DNA of 47,061 nucleotides from Candidatus Aminicenantota bacterium (GCA_027031485.1 JALVQI010000045.1:1-47061), one strand, 5' to 3'; shown: positions 8,914 through 18,319, counted from the stretch's first letter. Program-made: numbers and translations. Notes: a model not told the origin generated them from the sequence alone.

Positions 8914-9783
8914 ATGGAATTAAAAAATGCAATCCTTGAGCTTTTGCGAAGGGCTGCCACGGATCTTCCCCCTGATATTGAAGATGCATTAAAAAAAGCC
9001 TATGAAAGGGAAGATGAAGGTACGCCGGCAAAAGCGGTTTTTAAAACAATTTTAAAAAATGTTGAGTTAGCAAGGAATCAGAGCACCCCTATCTGTCAGG
9101 ACACAGGTTCTTTAATCTTTTATATTGATTTTTCCGTGGGAGATGAAGAGGAGAAATACAGAAAAGCTATCAATGAAGCGGCAGAGGAGGCTACAAAAAG
9201 ACAATACTTAAGACCCAATGCTGTTAATCCTATCACAGGTAAAAACTCCGGAACTAATGTTGGAATAAATCATCCCTATATACATTTTCACCAGTGGAAC
9301 AGGAATGAAGTGAGAATAAGATTGATGCTTAAAGGCGGAGGATGTGAGAATGTCGGGATCCAGTATAAATTGCCCGATTCCACCCTCAAAGCCGGTAGGG
9401 ATCTGAAGGGAATAAGAAAAGTTATTATTGATGCAGTATTAAAGGCACAGGGAAAAGGTTGTTCTCCCGGCACACTCGGTGTGGGGATAGGCGGCGATAG
9501 AGTTACCTCTTATATTCTATCAAAAGAACAGTTCTTCAGGAAATTGGGAGAAAGGCATCCTGAAAAGGAGATTGCGGAACTTGAGGTTTCTCTCTATGAA
9601 GAGCTTAACAAACTTGGAATTGGGCCTATGGGATTCGGAGGAAAGACAACACTTCTTGATGTTTTTATTGATTACCAGCACAGACACCCCGCAACATTTT
9701 ATGTCTCTATATCTTATAATTGTTGGGCATTCAGAAGGAAAACCCTGACAATTAAAAATGGTGAGGTGAGCTATGACGATTAA
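8914..9783 (+). CDS. fumA: Class I fumarate hydratase, alpha (N-terminal) subunit
   Basis: Iron-sulfur hydro-lyase subunit that interconverts fumarate and malate together with the next gene. The three cysteine ligands of the labile [4Fe-4S] cluster appear in TPICQDTG (about residue 61), KGGGCENVG (about 143) and GKGCSPGTLG (about 182). The 289-residue length is the usual size of the split alpha subunit found in anaerobes. The family also contains L-tartrate dehydratase; the nearby malic enzyme and aspartase favour fumarase. It overlaps the beta subunit by 11 bases. The symbol follows the class I family rather than a proven orthology. Confidence 0.9.
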   Translation: MELKNAILELLRRAATDLPPDIEDALKKAYEREDEGTPAKAVFKTILKNVELARNQSTPICQDTGSLIFYIDFSVGDEEEKYRKAINEAAEEATKRQYLRPNAVNPITGKNSGTNVGINHPYIHFHQWNRNEVRIRLMLKGGGCENVGIQYKLPDSTLKAGRDLKGIRKVIIDAVLKAQGKGCSPGTLGVGIGGDRVTSYILSKEQFFRKLGERHPEKEIAELEVSLYEELNKLGIGPMGFGGKTTLLDVFIDYQHRHPATFYVSISYNCWAFRRKTLTIKNGEVSYDD

Positions 9784-10357
9784 ATTAAAAACTCCTATTT
9801 CAGAGGAGGATATAAGAAAATTAAAAGTTGGAGATGAAGTTTTGCTTTCAGGCATAATAGTAACCGCAAGAGACCAGGCACATAAATTGATGGTGGAAAA
9901 AAAGCCTGATTTCATAAGGGAATACTTAAAGGAATCTGTTATCTATCATTGTGGTCCCGTTGTAAGGAAGAATGAGGATGGAAGCTGGAGCTTTGTTTCC
10001 GCAGGGCCTACAACTTCCATAAGAGAAGAGCCTTACCAATCCGATGTTATCTGTGAATACAATGTAAGAGGTGTGATCGGCAAAGGTGGTATGGGAGATA
10101 AAACATCCGAAGGTTTAAAAAGGTGCGGAGCGGTTTATTTCCACGCTGTGGGTGGAGCGGGAACGCTTATTGCAAATACTGTTAAGAGAGTGGTGGATGT
10201 TTTTAAATTGGAAGAATTCGGTACACCGGAAGCATTCTGGGTAATAGAGGTTGAAGATTTTCCTCTTGTCGTTACAATGGATTCCCATGGAAATAGTCTC
10301 CACAAAGAGGTCCTAAAAAACTCAACGGAAGTGGCTCAGGAGCTGCTGTCAAAGTAA
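9773..10357 (+). CDS. fumB: Class I fumarate hydratase, beta (C-terminal) subunit
   Basis: Second half of the two-subunit class I fumarase, contributing to the active site. Typical family stretches are VGDEVLLSGIIVTARDQAHK near the N-terminus, SAGPTTSIREEPY (about residue 82), VIGKGGMGDKT and the C-terminal FPLVVTMDSHGNSL. The 194-residue length fits. It starts inside the alpha gene with the SD GAGGTGAG, so production of the two subunits is coupled. Tartrate dehydratase beta is the alternative. Confidence 0.9.
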   Translation: MTIKLKTPISEEDIRKLKVGDEVLLSGIIVTARDQAHKLMVEKKPDFIREYLKESVIYHCGPVVRKNEDGSWSFVSAGPTTSIREEPYQSDVICEYNVRGVIGKGGMGDKTSEGLKRCGAVYFHAVGGAGTLIANTVKRVVDVFKLEEFGTPEAFWVIEVEDFPLVVTMDSHGNSLHKEVLKNSTEVAQELLSK

Positions 10358-10437
10358 GAATTTAAATTTAAGAAAAAATTTGACTTAAAAACTTATTATA
10401 GGGTATCCTTTTTAAGAATTTATTAAAGGAGTGGAGA

Positions 10438-11256
10438 ATGAAAAGGATATTTTTACCCTTTTTTACCGTGTTTTTAATGATTTTTGTTTTAAACGGTGCT
10501 GAATTCAGGAAAGACTGGAAAAATGCTTTCGCTTTCGCAAAAAAGCATCACAAAAGGATATTTTTTGTTTTTCATACAGATTGGTGTCCCCATTGCAGGC
10601 ATCTATTAAGTACGACATTAAAAGACCCTGAAGTCTTATCCTATTTGGACAAAGAGGGATATGTTTTAATTTCGATAAACCCTGAAAAGGATAGAGAGGC
10701 AGAAAAAAGGTTCAGAGTTTACGGGTATCCAACTATGATAATATATGGGAAAAACGGGAAAGAGATAGACAGAATATTGGGATATCTTGACAGTAATCAG
10801 CTTATAAAAACAATTGAAAATTTTAAGAAAGGAATCGGAACATTGAACGACCTTTTGAGAAAGTATGAAAAATCACCGGATGATCTGGATTTAATATTCG
10901 GAATTGCTACAAAGTATATTGCAAGAGCAGAGTTTCAGAAAGCAATAGATCTGTTAAATATAATGATAAGCAAAGCTGAGAAAAAGAATGACAAGAAGAA
11001 TGTGATAAAAGGAATAATGAGAAAAGCCTATGCTTATTATAAGTGGAAAAGATTTAATGTGGCTGCTGATTGCATGCTGGAAATAGCAAAAAAATTTCCT
11101 GATTCCGAAGAAGCAAAGGATGCCTATCTTGATGCAAGCTATTATGCAAGAAAGGGAGGAGATGAGAAAAGAGCAAACGACCTGATAAAAATTTTCATTA
11201 AAAAGTATCCCGATGATCCTCGAGTGAAAAAATTGAGGGAAAAAATAAAAAAATAG
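10438..11256 (+). CDS. Exported thioredoxin-fold protein with C-terminal TPR repeats
   Basis: An N-terminal signal peptide (basic start, hydrophobic core to about residue 20) is followed by a thioredoxin-like domain with the redox motif WCPHC (Cys50, Cys53) and the cis-proline motif YGYPT (about residue 99). Residues 140-272 are helical and contain two TPR-like units ending in YPDDPRVKKLREKIKK. The likely place is the periplasm or outer face of the inner membrane. The role could be thiol-disulfide exchange on a partner recruited by the repeats; the partner is unknown. It lies between fumarase and HU with its own SD (AAAGGAGTGG). Confidence 0.8.
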   Translation: MKRIFLPFFTVFLMIFVLNGAEFRKDWKNAFAFAKKHHKRIFFVFHTDWCPHCRHLLSTTLKDPEVLSYLDKEGYVLISINPEKDREAEKRFRVYGYPTMIIYGKNGKEIDRILGYLDSNQLIKTIENFKKGIGTLNDLLRKYEKSPDDLDLIFGIATKYIARAEFQKAIDLLNIMISKAEKKNDKKNVIKGIMRKAYAYYKWKRFNVAADCMLEIAKKFPDSEEAKDAYLDASYYARKGGDEKRANDLIKIFIKKYPDDPRVKKLREKIKK

Positions 11257-11266
11257 CTGGAAACGG

Positions 11267-11295
11267 TTGACAAATAAAGATTTTTTATTTATTAT
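11267..11295 (+). promoter_or_regulatory. Consensus sigma-70 promoter for HU
   Basis: Perfect TTGACA (11267-11272), a 17-base spacer and TATTAT (11290-11295), 28 bases ahead of the chosen HU start. It may also drive the downstream tRNA. Confidence 0.8.
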
Positions 11296-11322
11296 TAGTC
11301 TATTAATTTTAAGGAGGTAATG

Positions 11323-11598
11323 ATGAACAAGGCAGATTTGGTCGACAAGATTACAAAAGATTCCGGAATGACGAAAGTGGAAGTCACAAAAGTTATCAAC
11401 TCTTTTATTGATGCGGTTAAAGATGCATTAAAAAATGGCGACAAAGTTACTTTAGTTGGGTTCGGGACATTTAAGATTGTTGAGAGAAAAGAGAGAAAGG
11501 GGAGAAATCCAAAAACAGGTAAGACTATCACAATTAAAGCTAAAAAATCTCCTAAGTTTGTTCCCGGTAAAGCATTAAAAGAAGCTGTCAACAAGTAA
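11323..11598 (+). CDS. hup: HU family DNA-binding protein
   Basis: Histone-like nucleoid protein of 91 residues. It begins MNKADLVDKI, has the DNA-binding arm signature GFGTFKIVERKERKGRNPKTG (shown in part) and ends in PGKALKEAVN, all standard for HU. Two ATGs occur in tandem at 11320 and 11323; AAGGAGG ends at 11317, so the second, with a five-base gap, is the better start. The tRNA-Val begins 25 bases after the stop with no promoter visible between, which suggests co-transcription. Confidence 0.95.
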   Translation: MNKADLVDKITKDSGMTKVEVTKVINSFIDAVKDALKNGDKVTLVGFGTFKIVERKERKGRNPKTGKTITIKAKKSPKFVPGKALKEAVNK

Positions 11599-11623
11599 GA
11601 AATTTAATTTAGATTTAACTTTT

Positions 11624-11697
11624 AGGCGCGTAGCTCAGTTGGATAGAGCGCTACCTTGACACGGTAGAGGTCGGCGGTTCAAGTCCGCCCGTGCCTA
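11624..11697 (+). tRNA. tRNA-Val (anticodon GAC)
   Basis: A full cloverleaf folds by hand: a seven-pair acceptor (AGGCGCG with CGTGCCT, one G-T pair), a D arm GCTC/GAGC, an anticodon stem CTACC/GGTAG with loop TTGACAC, and a T arm GGCGG/CCGCC with loop TTCAAGT. The anticodon is at 11658-11660. The 3' CCA is not encoded (A then ATTTTTTT), so it must be added by the nucleotidyltransferase. Confidence 0.95.
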
Positions 11698-11727
11698 ATT
11701 TTTTTTATATGGGAAGATTTTTTAAAA

Positions 11728-13680
11728 GTGGAAGATAAAAGGAAAGTGAAGATAAGAGTTAACGGAAAAGAATATGAGATAGAAAAGGGGATTTCATTTA
11801 TTCAATTTCTTAAAAATAATGGGATTGATCCCAAAGATTTTGTGGCTATAGAAATAGATGGAGAATTAAAAGATTTAAGAACAAAAATGGAGTCAGAAGT
11901 TGATGTTAAACTTGTTGATAAAAAAGATAAAAGAGCACTTGAGATTTTAAGGCATAGTACGGCTCATCTGATGGCGCAGGCTGTCACCGAACTCTTTCCC
12001 GATGTTCAGGTCGGAGTTGGTCCGGCCATAGAGAATGGATTTTATTATGATTTTTATAAGAAAGAACCTTTCACCCCGGAAGATCTTACTGAAATTGAAA
12101 AGAGAATGAAAAAATTAAGAAAAAAGAATTTTCCTATCGAAAGAATAGAGATGCCCAAAGAAGAGGCTATTAAACTTTTTGAGGAAAAGGGACAGAGTTT
12201 AAAAGTGGAGTTAATTAAGGAGAAGAGTGGAGATATTGCAAGTCTCTATAAACAGGGAGATTTTATAGATTTTTGTAGGGGTCCTCATCTTCCCTATACG
12301 GGTTATATAAACAATTTTAAAATCCTTTATTCCTCTGCTGCCTACTGGAAAGGAGATGAAAATAATCTTCAAATGCAAAGAATTTATGGAACAGTCTTTT
12401 TTGAGAAGGAAGAGCTTGAAGATTATCTTCATTTTCTTGAAGAGGCGAAAAAGAGAGATCACAGAAAGTTAGGTAAAGAGCTTGAACTGTTTTTAATCTC
12501 GGATCAAATAGGTCCCGGTCTTGTTTTATGGCTTCCAAAGGGAGCTTTTATAAGAAGAAAAATTGAGGATTTCTGGGTAGAGGAGCATTATAAGGCAGGT
12601 TACGAACTTCTTAACACGCCTCATATAGCCAAAATCGATCTGTGGGAGACCAGCGGACATCTTTCTTTTTACAAGGAAAATATGTTTCCTCCTATGGAAT
12701 TTGATAATATGGAGTACCAATTAAAACCGATGAATTGTCCTTTTCATATTGCGATATATAAATCCAGAATGAGAAGTTACAGAGAGTTTCCGATAAGATG
12801 GGCTGAGCTTGGAACTGTATATAGGTATGAAAGATCCGGTGTTTTACACGGCCTTTTAAGGGTAAGAGGTTTTACTCAGGATGATGCTCACATTTTTTCC
12901 AGGCCTGAGCAGCTTCAGGAGGAAATTGTAAATATATTAGACCTTAACTTTAAAATACTGAGAACCTTTGGTTTTGATAATTATGATGTTTATCTTTCCA
13001 CAAGACCGGAGAAATATGTGGGTTCTCTTGAGAATTGGGAAAGAGCTGAGAATGCATTAAGGTATGCTCTGGAGAAGCAGGGAATTACCTATGAAATTGA
13101 CCCCGGAGAGGGAGTTTTTTACGGACCCAAGATAGATATCAAAATAAAAGATACCCTCGGAAGGTCATGGCAATGTTCCACTATTCAGGTTGATTTTAAT
13201 TTACCAGAGAGATTTAATATAAGTTATATTGATCAGAATGGTGAAAAAAAGCAGCCTATTATGATTCACAGAGCACTTATGGGTTCGTTTGAGAGATTTT
13301 TCGGAGTATTAATTGAACACTATGCAGGTAAATTTCCCCTCTGGCTTGCTCCTGTTCAGGTTACAGTTGTCCCTGTTTCTGAAAAGCACCTTGAATACGG
13401 GAGAAATGTGTATAATCAGTTAAAGGAAAGAGAAATTAGAGCAAAGCTTGATGATAGAAATGAAAAATTGGGTTATAAGATAAGATCCGCAGAGCTTGAG
13501 AAAATCCCCTATATTTTAATAGTGGGAGAGAGGGAAGCCAGCAATAAGACAGTTTCTCTGAGGATTCAGGGTGTCGGAGATTTCGGGGAGATGTCAATTA
13601 ATAAACTTCATGATATAATACGGGATAAAATAAGGTTAAAAGCGATTGATTATAATATTGAAAAGGAGGTGATTGATTAA
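11728..13680 (+). CDS. thrS: Threonyl-tRNA synthetase
   Basis: Class II synthetase with all usual domains: TGS (residues 1-65), the editing/second additional domain with HSTAHLMAQA (about residue 75), the catalytic core with the zinc Cys in PMNCPFHIAI (about residue 338), motif 2 RVRGFTQDDAHIF, and an anticodon-binding domain at the C-terminus. The 650-residue length is normal. The start is the GTG at 11728; the only upstream ATG (11709) is out of frame for it and stops after nine codons. No T-box leader is visible in the short gap after the tRNA. Its stop overlaps the start of infC. Confidence 0.96.
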   Translation: MEDKRKVKIRVNGKEYEIEKGISFIQFLKNNGIDPKDFVAIEIDGELKDLRTKMESEVDVKLVDKKDKRALEILRHSTAHLMAQAVTELFPDVQVGVGPAIENGFYYDFYKKEPFTPEDLTEIEKRMKKLRKKNFPIERIEMPKEEAIKLFEEKGQSLKVELIKEKSGDIASLYKQGDFIDFCRGPHLPYTGYINNFKILYSSAAYWKGDENNLQMQRIYGTVFFEKEELEDYLHFLEEAKKRDHRKLGKELELFLISDQIGPGLVLWLPKGAFIRRKIEDFWVEEHYKAGYELLNTPHIAKIDLWETSGHLSFYKENMFPPMEFDNMEYQLKPMNCPFHIAIYKSRMRSYREFPIRWAELGTVYRYERSGVLHGLLRVRGFTQDDAHIFSRPEQLQEEIVNILDLNFKILRTFGFDNYDVYLSTRPEKYVGSLENWERAENALRYALEKQGITYEIDPGEGVFYGPKIDIKIKDTLGRSWQCSTIQVDFNLPERFNISYIDQNGEKKQPIMIHRALMGSFERFFGVLIEHYAGKFPLWLAPVQVTVVPVSEKHLEYGRNVYNQLKEREIRAKLDDRNEKLGYKIRSAELEKIPYILIVGEREASNKTVSLRIQGVGDFGEMSINKLHDIIRDKIRLKAIDYNIEKEVID

Positions 13681-14188
13681 TTCGCAACAGTTGAGAATAA
13701 ATGAGGAAATAAAGGCACATAAGGTGCTTTTAATAGATCATAATGGTAAAAAGGTTGGAGTTGTTCCTGTGAAAGAGGCTCTTAAGATAGCCGAAGAAGC
13801 AGGATTGGATCTGGTTGAAGTGGCACCGAATTCCAACCCGCCTGTGTGTAGGGTTCTGGATTTCGGAAAATATATGTATGAATTAAGAAAGAAGGAGCAT
13901 GAAGCTAAGAAGAAACAGAAACAAATTCAGGTTAAGGTTGTTAAATTCAGGCCGAAAATCGGAGAGCATGATTATCAGGTTAAGCTCAAACATATCAGGA
14001 AGTTTATAGAGGAAGGAAATAAAGTGAAAGTTGTTGTTTTTTTGAGGGGAAGAGAGAGAGCGAAACCTGAGCTTGCTCATAAAATAATTAATAGAGTTAT
14101 TGAAGATACGGTTGAGATAGCTGAGCCTGATAAAAATCCCAAGGCTGAGAGAGCAACTGTTTTTGTTAGCTTGATGCCTAAAAAATGA
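13676..14188 (+). CDS. infC: Translation initiation factor IF-3, non-ATG start
   Basis: Binds the 30S subunit and checks the initiation codon. Family stretches: [14 protein letters not shown] at the N-terminus, [29 protein letters not shown], and the C-terminal domain with [17 protein letters not shown] (parts shown). No in-frame ATG exists before residue ~66, deep in the N-terminal domain. Two candidate starts remain: TTG at 13673 (three bases after AAGGAGG) and ATT at 13676 (six bases after it). I prefer ATT, the rare AUU start known to mediate IF-3 autoregulation in other bacteria. The start lies inside the last codons of thrS. The gene is the first of the conserved infC-rpmI-rplT trio. 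Confidence 0.93.
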   Translation: MNSQQLRINEEIKAHKVLLIDHNGKKVGVVPVKEALKIAEEAGLDLVEVAPNSNPPVCRVLDFGKYMYELRKKEHEAKKKQKQIQVKVVKFRPKIGEHDYQVKLKHIRKFIEEGNKVKVVVFLRGRERAKPELAHKIINRVIEDTVEIAEPDKNPKAERATVFVSLMPKK

Positions 14189-14204
14189 GAAAGGAGGTTT
14201 GAAG

Positions 14205-14405
14205 ATGCCAAAATTAAAAACCCATAGAGGAGCAAATAAAAGATTTAAAATTACAGCAACCGGTAAAGTCAAGAGAAGTAAGGCCTATAAAAGCCATATA
14301 CTTACAAAAAAAACAAGAAAGAGAAAAAGAAATCTCAGGAAGGGAGATCTTGTTTTCTCCGGTGAGGTAAAAACTATAAAAGCACTGCTTCCCTATAGCT
14401 TCTAA
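14205..14405 (+). CDS. rpmI: Large ribosomal subunit protein bL35
   Basis: A 66-residue basic protein starting [15 protein letters not shown], the bL35 signature, and rich in Lys/Arg. The ATG at 14205 is seven bases after AAGGAGG; an upstream in-frame TTG (14199) would be too close to the SD. It sits in the standard position between infC and rplT. Confidence 0.96.
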   Translation: MPKLKTHRGANKRFKITATGKVKRSKAYKSHILTKKTRKRKRNLRKGDLVFSGEVKTIKALLPYSF

Positions 14406-14443
14406 TTTACTCAAAATTAAACACGAAATAGGAGGAATCTAAA

Positions 14444-14800
14444 ATGAGAGTTAAAAGAGGACCAAAAAAAGCAAGAAGAAGAAAAAAAATATTAAAGCTT
14501 GCCAGAGGTTATTTTGGAGGAAAAAAGAATCTTTACAGAACCGCAAAAGAACAGGTTGAAAAATCGCTCGTTTATTCCTATGCGGGAAGAAAGCAGAGGA
14601 AGAGAGATTTCAGAAAACTATGGATCATAAGAATAAATGCAGCAGTTAGAAATTACGGACTATCCTATTCAAAATTCATAGATGGTTTGAATAAAGCTAA
14701 TATTAATATTAATAGAAAAGTATTGTCCGAACTTGCTGTCAGGGATCCTGAAGCATTTAAAAGCATAGTTGAAAAGGTCAAAGCTTCGGCAAATGCTTGA
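14444..14800 (+). CDS. rplT: Large ribosomal subunit protein bL20
   Basis: Early-assembly 23S rRNA-binding protein of 118 residues. The N-terminal extension [19 protein letters not shown] and the later [16 protein letters not shown] are diagnostic. The SD is AGGAGG, eight bases ahead. L20 represses this operon by leader binding in several bacteria; I see no obvious mimic of its rRNA site here. The 3' end overlaps pheS by eight bases. Confidence 0.97.
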   Translation: MRVKRGPKKARRRKKILKLARGYFGGKKNLYRTAKEQVEKSLVYSYAGRKQRKRDFRKLWIIRINAAVRNYGLSYSKFIDGLNKANININRKVLSELAVRDPEAFKSIVEKVKASANA

Positions 14801-15785
14801 TGATGTTATTGAAAAACTTAGAAAAGAGTTTATAGAAAAATTAAAAGGGATTAAAGATGAACCCTCCCTTCTAAACCTGAAAGGGGAGTTTGTCGGGAGA
14901 AAGAGAGGAAAGATAAAGTCCCTTTTTAAAGAGCTTGGCAAGGTAAGCTCAGAGGAGAGAGGAAAGTTAGGTCAGGCTATAAACTCTTTTAAATCTTTTG
15001 TGGAAAAATCTCTTTCGGAAAAAGAGCGGGAGATAAAACAGAAAACGGGAAAAAAGAAAGGAGAAGATTATACATACCCCGGATACAGAATTGAAATAGG
15101 GAAAAAGCATCTTCTAAAACAGGTCTTGGATGAGGTGATAGATATCTTTTTAAAGATGGGTTATCATATAGAAACCGGGCCTGAAGTTGAAACAGATTAT
15201 TTTAATTTTACCGCTTTGAATATACCGGAGGAGCATCCGGCAAGAGATGAACATGATACCTTTTATCTGGATTTTGAGAAGGGTAAGGATAAGTTTCTTT
15301 TGAGAACCCATACATCGCCTGTTCAGATAAGAACAATGCTAAAAAAGCGTCCACCTTTGAAAATAATTGTTCCCGGAAAGGTTTTTAGAAAGGATGAACC
15401 TGATGATACGCATTCTCCTGTCTTTCACCAATTGGAAGGACTTGTGGTAGGTAAATCCATTTCTTTTGCTGATTTGAAAGGAACCCTGATAACATTTTTA
15501 AAGGCTCTTTTTGGTGATGAGATAAAGGTTAGATTCAGACCTTCCTTTTTCCCTTTTACCGAGCCCAGCGCAGAGGTTGATGTTCTTTTGGATGGGGATT
15601 GGCTGGAAATTTTAGGGTGTGGAATGGTTGATCCTGCTGTTTTCTCTGAGGTCGGGGTTGATCCGGAAGAATTTACCGGCTTTGCATTCGGATTGGGTAT
15701 TGATAGAATTGCGATGGTTAAATACGGAGTTAAGAGTTTAAGATACTTTTATGATAATGATTTAAGATTTTTGAGGCAATTTTAA
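14793..15785 (+). CDS. pheS: Phenylalanyl-tRNA synthetase alpha subunit
   Basis: Catalytic subunit of the (alpha-beta)2 enzyme. An N-terminal coiled coil (about residues 1-85) is followed by the class II core with motif 2 in [14 protein letters not shown], and by the [14 protein letters not shown] motif 3 at the C-terminus. The ATG at 14793 overlaps the rplT stop and is the first in-frame ATG; an earlier TTG (14769) is possible but less attractive. The resulting 330 residues match family size. The stop touches the pheT start. Confidence 0.95.
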   Translation: MLDDVIEKLRKEFIEKLKGIKDEPSLLNLKGEFVGRKRGKIKSLFKELGKVSSEERGKLGQAINSFKSFVEKSLSEKEREIKQKTGKKKGEDYTYPGYRIEIGKKHLLKQVLDEVIDIFLKMGYHIETGPEVETDYFNFTALNIPEEHPARDEHDTFYLDFEKGKDKFLLRTHTSPVQIRTMLKKRPPLKIIVPGKVFRKDEPDDTHSPVFHQLEGLVVGKSISFADLKGTLITFLKALFGDEIKVRFRPSFFPFTEPSAEVDVLLDGDWLEILGCGMVDPAVFSEVGVDPEEFTGFAFGLGIDRIAMVKYGVKSLRYFYDNDLRFLRQF

Positions 15786-17812
15786 TGAGAGTAAGTTTAA
15801 ATATTTTAAAAGAGTTAATTAAAATAGATAAAACGAAAGAAGAGCTTGTTGAAATTTTCAATAATCTCATGATGCCTGTTGAAGAAGTTGAGGAGTATGA
15901 GGATGATACGATTTTTGAACTTGAAATAACGCCGAATAGACCGGATTTATTAGGGCATTTAGGTGTCGCTTTTCAACTTTCATCTTTTCTGAAGGTTAAA
16001 CCTCCTGAATTGAAGATACATTATGAGACAATAGATGAAACTGTTGATAATCTTGTTGATATTGAAATTATTGATAAAAGATGTCTCAGATATTCAGGAA
16101 TGGTTGTCAAAGAATTAAAGATAGAGGAATCTCCTGCCTGGTTAAAAAGAAGGCTTGAATTATTGGGATTAAGGCCAATAAACAATGCAGTTGATGTATC
16201 TAACTATGTTATGATGGTAACCGGTCATCCCATACATACATTTGATCTGGATCTTTTGAAAGAGAGGAAAATAATAGTTAGAAAAGGAATAAATGGTGAG
16301 AAAATACTATGTCTTGATGAAGTGGAAAGAGAATTATCAGAGGATGATATAGTAATTGCAGATAAGGAAAGAGCTGTTGCAATAGCCGGAGTTATAGGAG
16401 GTGAGGAGACAGGAATTAATGAAAAGACTGAAAATATTTTTATCGAAAGTGCTTATTTCATACCGAAGTATGTTAGATATACTTCAAGAAGATTAAAGGT
16501 GTCAACTGATTCAAGCTATAGGTTTGAAAGGGGAGCTGATATAGAGGCGACTATTCTTGCTGCAAAGTATGCTGCTTCTCTATTTTATTCCTTTGGTGCT
16601 AAAGTGGTTTCAGGGATTAAGGATGTAAAAACAGCTGATATTGTGAAAAAAATACTTAAATTAAGATATAAAAGAGTGAATTCCATACTTGGGACAAATC
16701 TTTCAAAAGAGAAGATAAAGGATATTGTTTTGTCGATGGGGATCAAGATTATAGAGGAGAGTGAAAGGAGTTTAAAACTTGAAATCCCCTCCATCAGAAG
16801 AGATATTGAGCGGGAGATAGACATAATAGAAGAGATAGCTATCTTATATGGTTACAATAAAATCGGGGAAAGTTTACCTATGCTTAATACAGGAGTATTT
16901 AATGATAAAGAGAGAAAGAAGAGAGCTGAAGTTGAGCAAATATTAAATTCCTATGGTTTTAATGAAGTTGTGAATTACAGCTTTTTATCAGAGAAAGAGT
17001 CTAAACTGTCTCTTTATGAAAGGGAATCATTAAAACTTAAAAATCCTCTCTCTCTTAATTTTGAATATTTAAGAACATCCCTTTTGCCCTCTTTGTTAAA
17101 AAATGCTGCCTACAATCTAAACAGGGAACAAAAGGGTGTAAAAATTTATGAATGGGGGAAAATCTATTATCTTTTAAATGGAAAAATTAAAGAAGAGGAG
17201 AATATAGGTTTATTGATAAGTGGTGCCCCCGAGCAAAAATGGGTTTTAAAGAGCAAAAAAGAGTACGACTTTTTTGAGCTTAAAGGGGTGATTGAAGAGA
17301 TTTTCGAAAACTGGAGAGAAAAGATAGATTTTAAAAATGTAAAAAAGAACATGCTTATTCCTGACACTACTTTTGAAATAATTCTTCAGGGAGAGGTCGT
17401 TGGTTATATCGGGGAGATTGAAAAAAAAGTAAGAGATTTTTATGATATAGAGAAAAGGGCTTTTTACGGAGAACTTTATAGTGAGAAATTTTTAAGCGAA
17501 CTGGAGAAAAGATCATATTCTGAGATCTCTAAATACCCTGCAATTTGGTTTGACCTTTCTCTGCTTATACCTGATGAGATTAGGTATTCTCAAATAAAAG
17601 AAGGAATTGAAAAATTAAAAATCAAACATCTTGAGACCTTTTATCCCATAGATATATATAAAGGAAAGGGAGTTGAAGAGGGGAAAAGGTCTGTGACAAT
17701 GAGATTTGTTTTCAGGGATCCCCTTAAAACCCTGAACTCTGAGGAAGCGGAAAGAGAACTGAACACTATAAAACTTGAACTTGAATCAAAATATAGTATA
17801 AAATTAAGATAA
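15785..17812 (+). CDS. pheT: Phenylalanyl-tRNA synthetase beta subunit lacking the EMAP-type tRNA-binding domain
   Basis: Editing and tRNA-binding subunit. Present: the B1 start [12 protein letters not shown], the B5 region with ITPNRPDLLGHLGVA, the B3/B4 editing core with RPINNAVDVSNYVM and STDSSYRFERGAD, and the C-terminal FDX-ACB anticodon-binding domain (about residues 585-675). The usual OB-fold domain B2 (residues ~40-150 in most bacteria) is absent: the chain goes straight from VEEVEEYEDDT to ELEITPNRPD. This accounts for 675 residues instead of about 800. Reading frame is intact, so it is a real short form rather than a broken gene. Confidence 0.95.
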   Translation: MRVSLNILKELIKIDKTKEELVEIFNNLMMPVEEVEEYEDDTIFELEITPNRPDLLGHLGVAFQLSSFLKVKPPELKIHYETIDETVDNLVDIEIIDKRCLRYSGMVVKELKIEESPAWLKRRLELLGLRPINNAVDVSNYVMMVTGHPIHTFDLDLLKERKIIVRKGINGEKILCLDEVERELSEDDIVIADKERAVAIAGVIGGEETGINEKTENIFIESAYFIPKYVRYTSRRLKVSTDSSYRFERGADIEATILAAKYAASLFYSFGAKVVSGIKDVKTADIVKKILKLRYKRVNSILGTNLSKEKIKDIVLSMGIKIIEESERSLKLEIPSIRRDIEREIDIIEEIAILYGYNKIGESLPMLNTGVFNDKERKKRAEVEQILNSYGFNEVVNYSFLSEKESKLSLYERESLKLKNPLSLNFEYLRTSLLPSLLKNAAYNLNREQKGVKIYEWGKIYYLLNGKIKEEENIGLLISGAPEQKWVLKSKKEYDFFELKGVIEEIFENWREKIDFKNVKKNMLIPDTTFEIILQGEVVGYIGEIEKKVRDFYDIEKRAFYGELYSEKFLSELEKRSYSEISKYPAIWFDLSLLIPDEIRYSQIKEGIEKLKIKHLETFYPIDIYKGKGVEEGKRSVTMRFVFRDPLKTLNSEEAERELNTIKLELESKYSIKLR

Positions 17813-17822
17813 GGAGGTATAT

Positions 17823-18011
17823 ATGGAAGAGGATAGTATATATAGACTGGAAACAAAAATAGAGAAACTTTTGGAAAATTATAAGAGAATGAAAGAGGAG
17901 AATGAACATCTTAAAAAGGAAAAAGCTAATCTGGAGAATACGAAAAGGATTATAGAAGAAAAATTGTCCAAACTTTTAATGAGAATTGAAGAGATTGAAA
18001 AAGAGTTATGA
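17823..18011 (+). CDS. Small coiled-coil protein, ZapB-like
   Basis: A 62-residue protein that is almost wholly an acidic/basic heptad coiled coil with no hydrophobic or globular part. AAGGAGG lies six bases before the ATG. It lies between pheT and zapA, overlapping zapA by four bases, a position where many bacteria carry a short coiled-coil division protein. I infer a partner of ZapA in Z-ring stabilisation; the sequence is too simple for family assignment by eye. Confidence 0.7.
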   Translation: MEEDSIYRLETKIEKLLENYKRMKEENEHLKKEKANLENTKRIIEEKLSKLLMRIEEIEKEL

Positions 18012-18283
18012 GCGGAAGAATAGTTGAGATGGAAATCTACGGTAATATTATAAAGGTGAATATTGCCGATGATATGAGCGAAGATTATATCCACGAACTT
18101 GCAAATTTTGTAGAACAAAAAATGGTGGAAGTGGGGAAATTCATATCAAATGCTAATTCTATGAAGGTGGCTTTGATAGCCCTTTTAAATATAGCTGATG
18201 AAAACTTCCAGCTCAGAAAAGAGTTGGCTAAATATAAGATGGCTATTAAGGATGTTGAAAGAAAAATATCTTATATTGAATAG
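18008..18283 (+). CDS. zapA: Cell division protein ZapA
   Basis: FtsZ-ring-associated protein that bundles FtsZ filaments. At 91 residues it has the family layout: an N-terminal globular part (VEMEIYGNIIKVNIADDMSEDY), then ANFVEQKMVEV, the conserved helix KVALIALLNIADENFQLRKEL, and a coiled-coil tail. It overlaps the preceding coiled-coil gene in ATGA. The zapA-rny pairing behind pheT is conserved in several phyla. Confidence 0.88.
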   Translation: MSGRIVEMEIYGNIIKVNIADDMSEDYIHELANFVEQKMVEVGKFISNANSMKVALIALLNIADENFQLRKELAKYKMAIKDVERKISYIE

Positions 18284-18319
18284 AATGGGAGACAAACTCT
18301 CGGGCTAAACTTAGTTCCA

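Noticed and set aside
10380-10408. Promoter (TTGACT) before the thioredoxin/TPR gene
   Set aside because: No acceptable -10 box lies at 16-18 bases; TATTAT is only 8 bases away.
11624-11727. T-box leader for thrS
   Set aside because: Most of the space is a tRNA-Val gene; no T-box sequence or terminator stem is seen in the rest.
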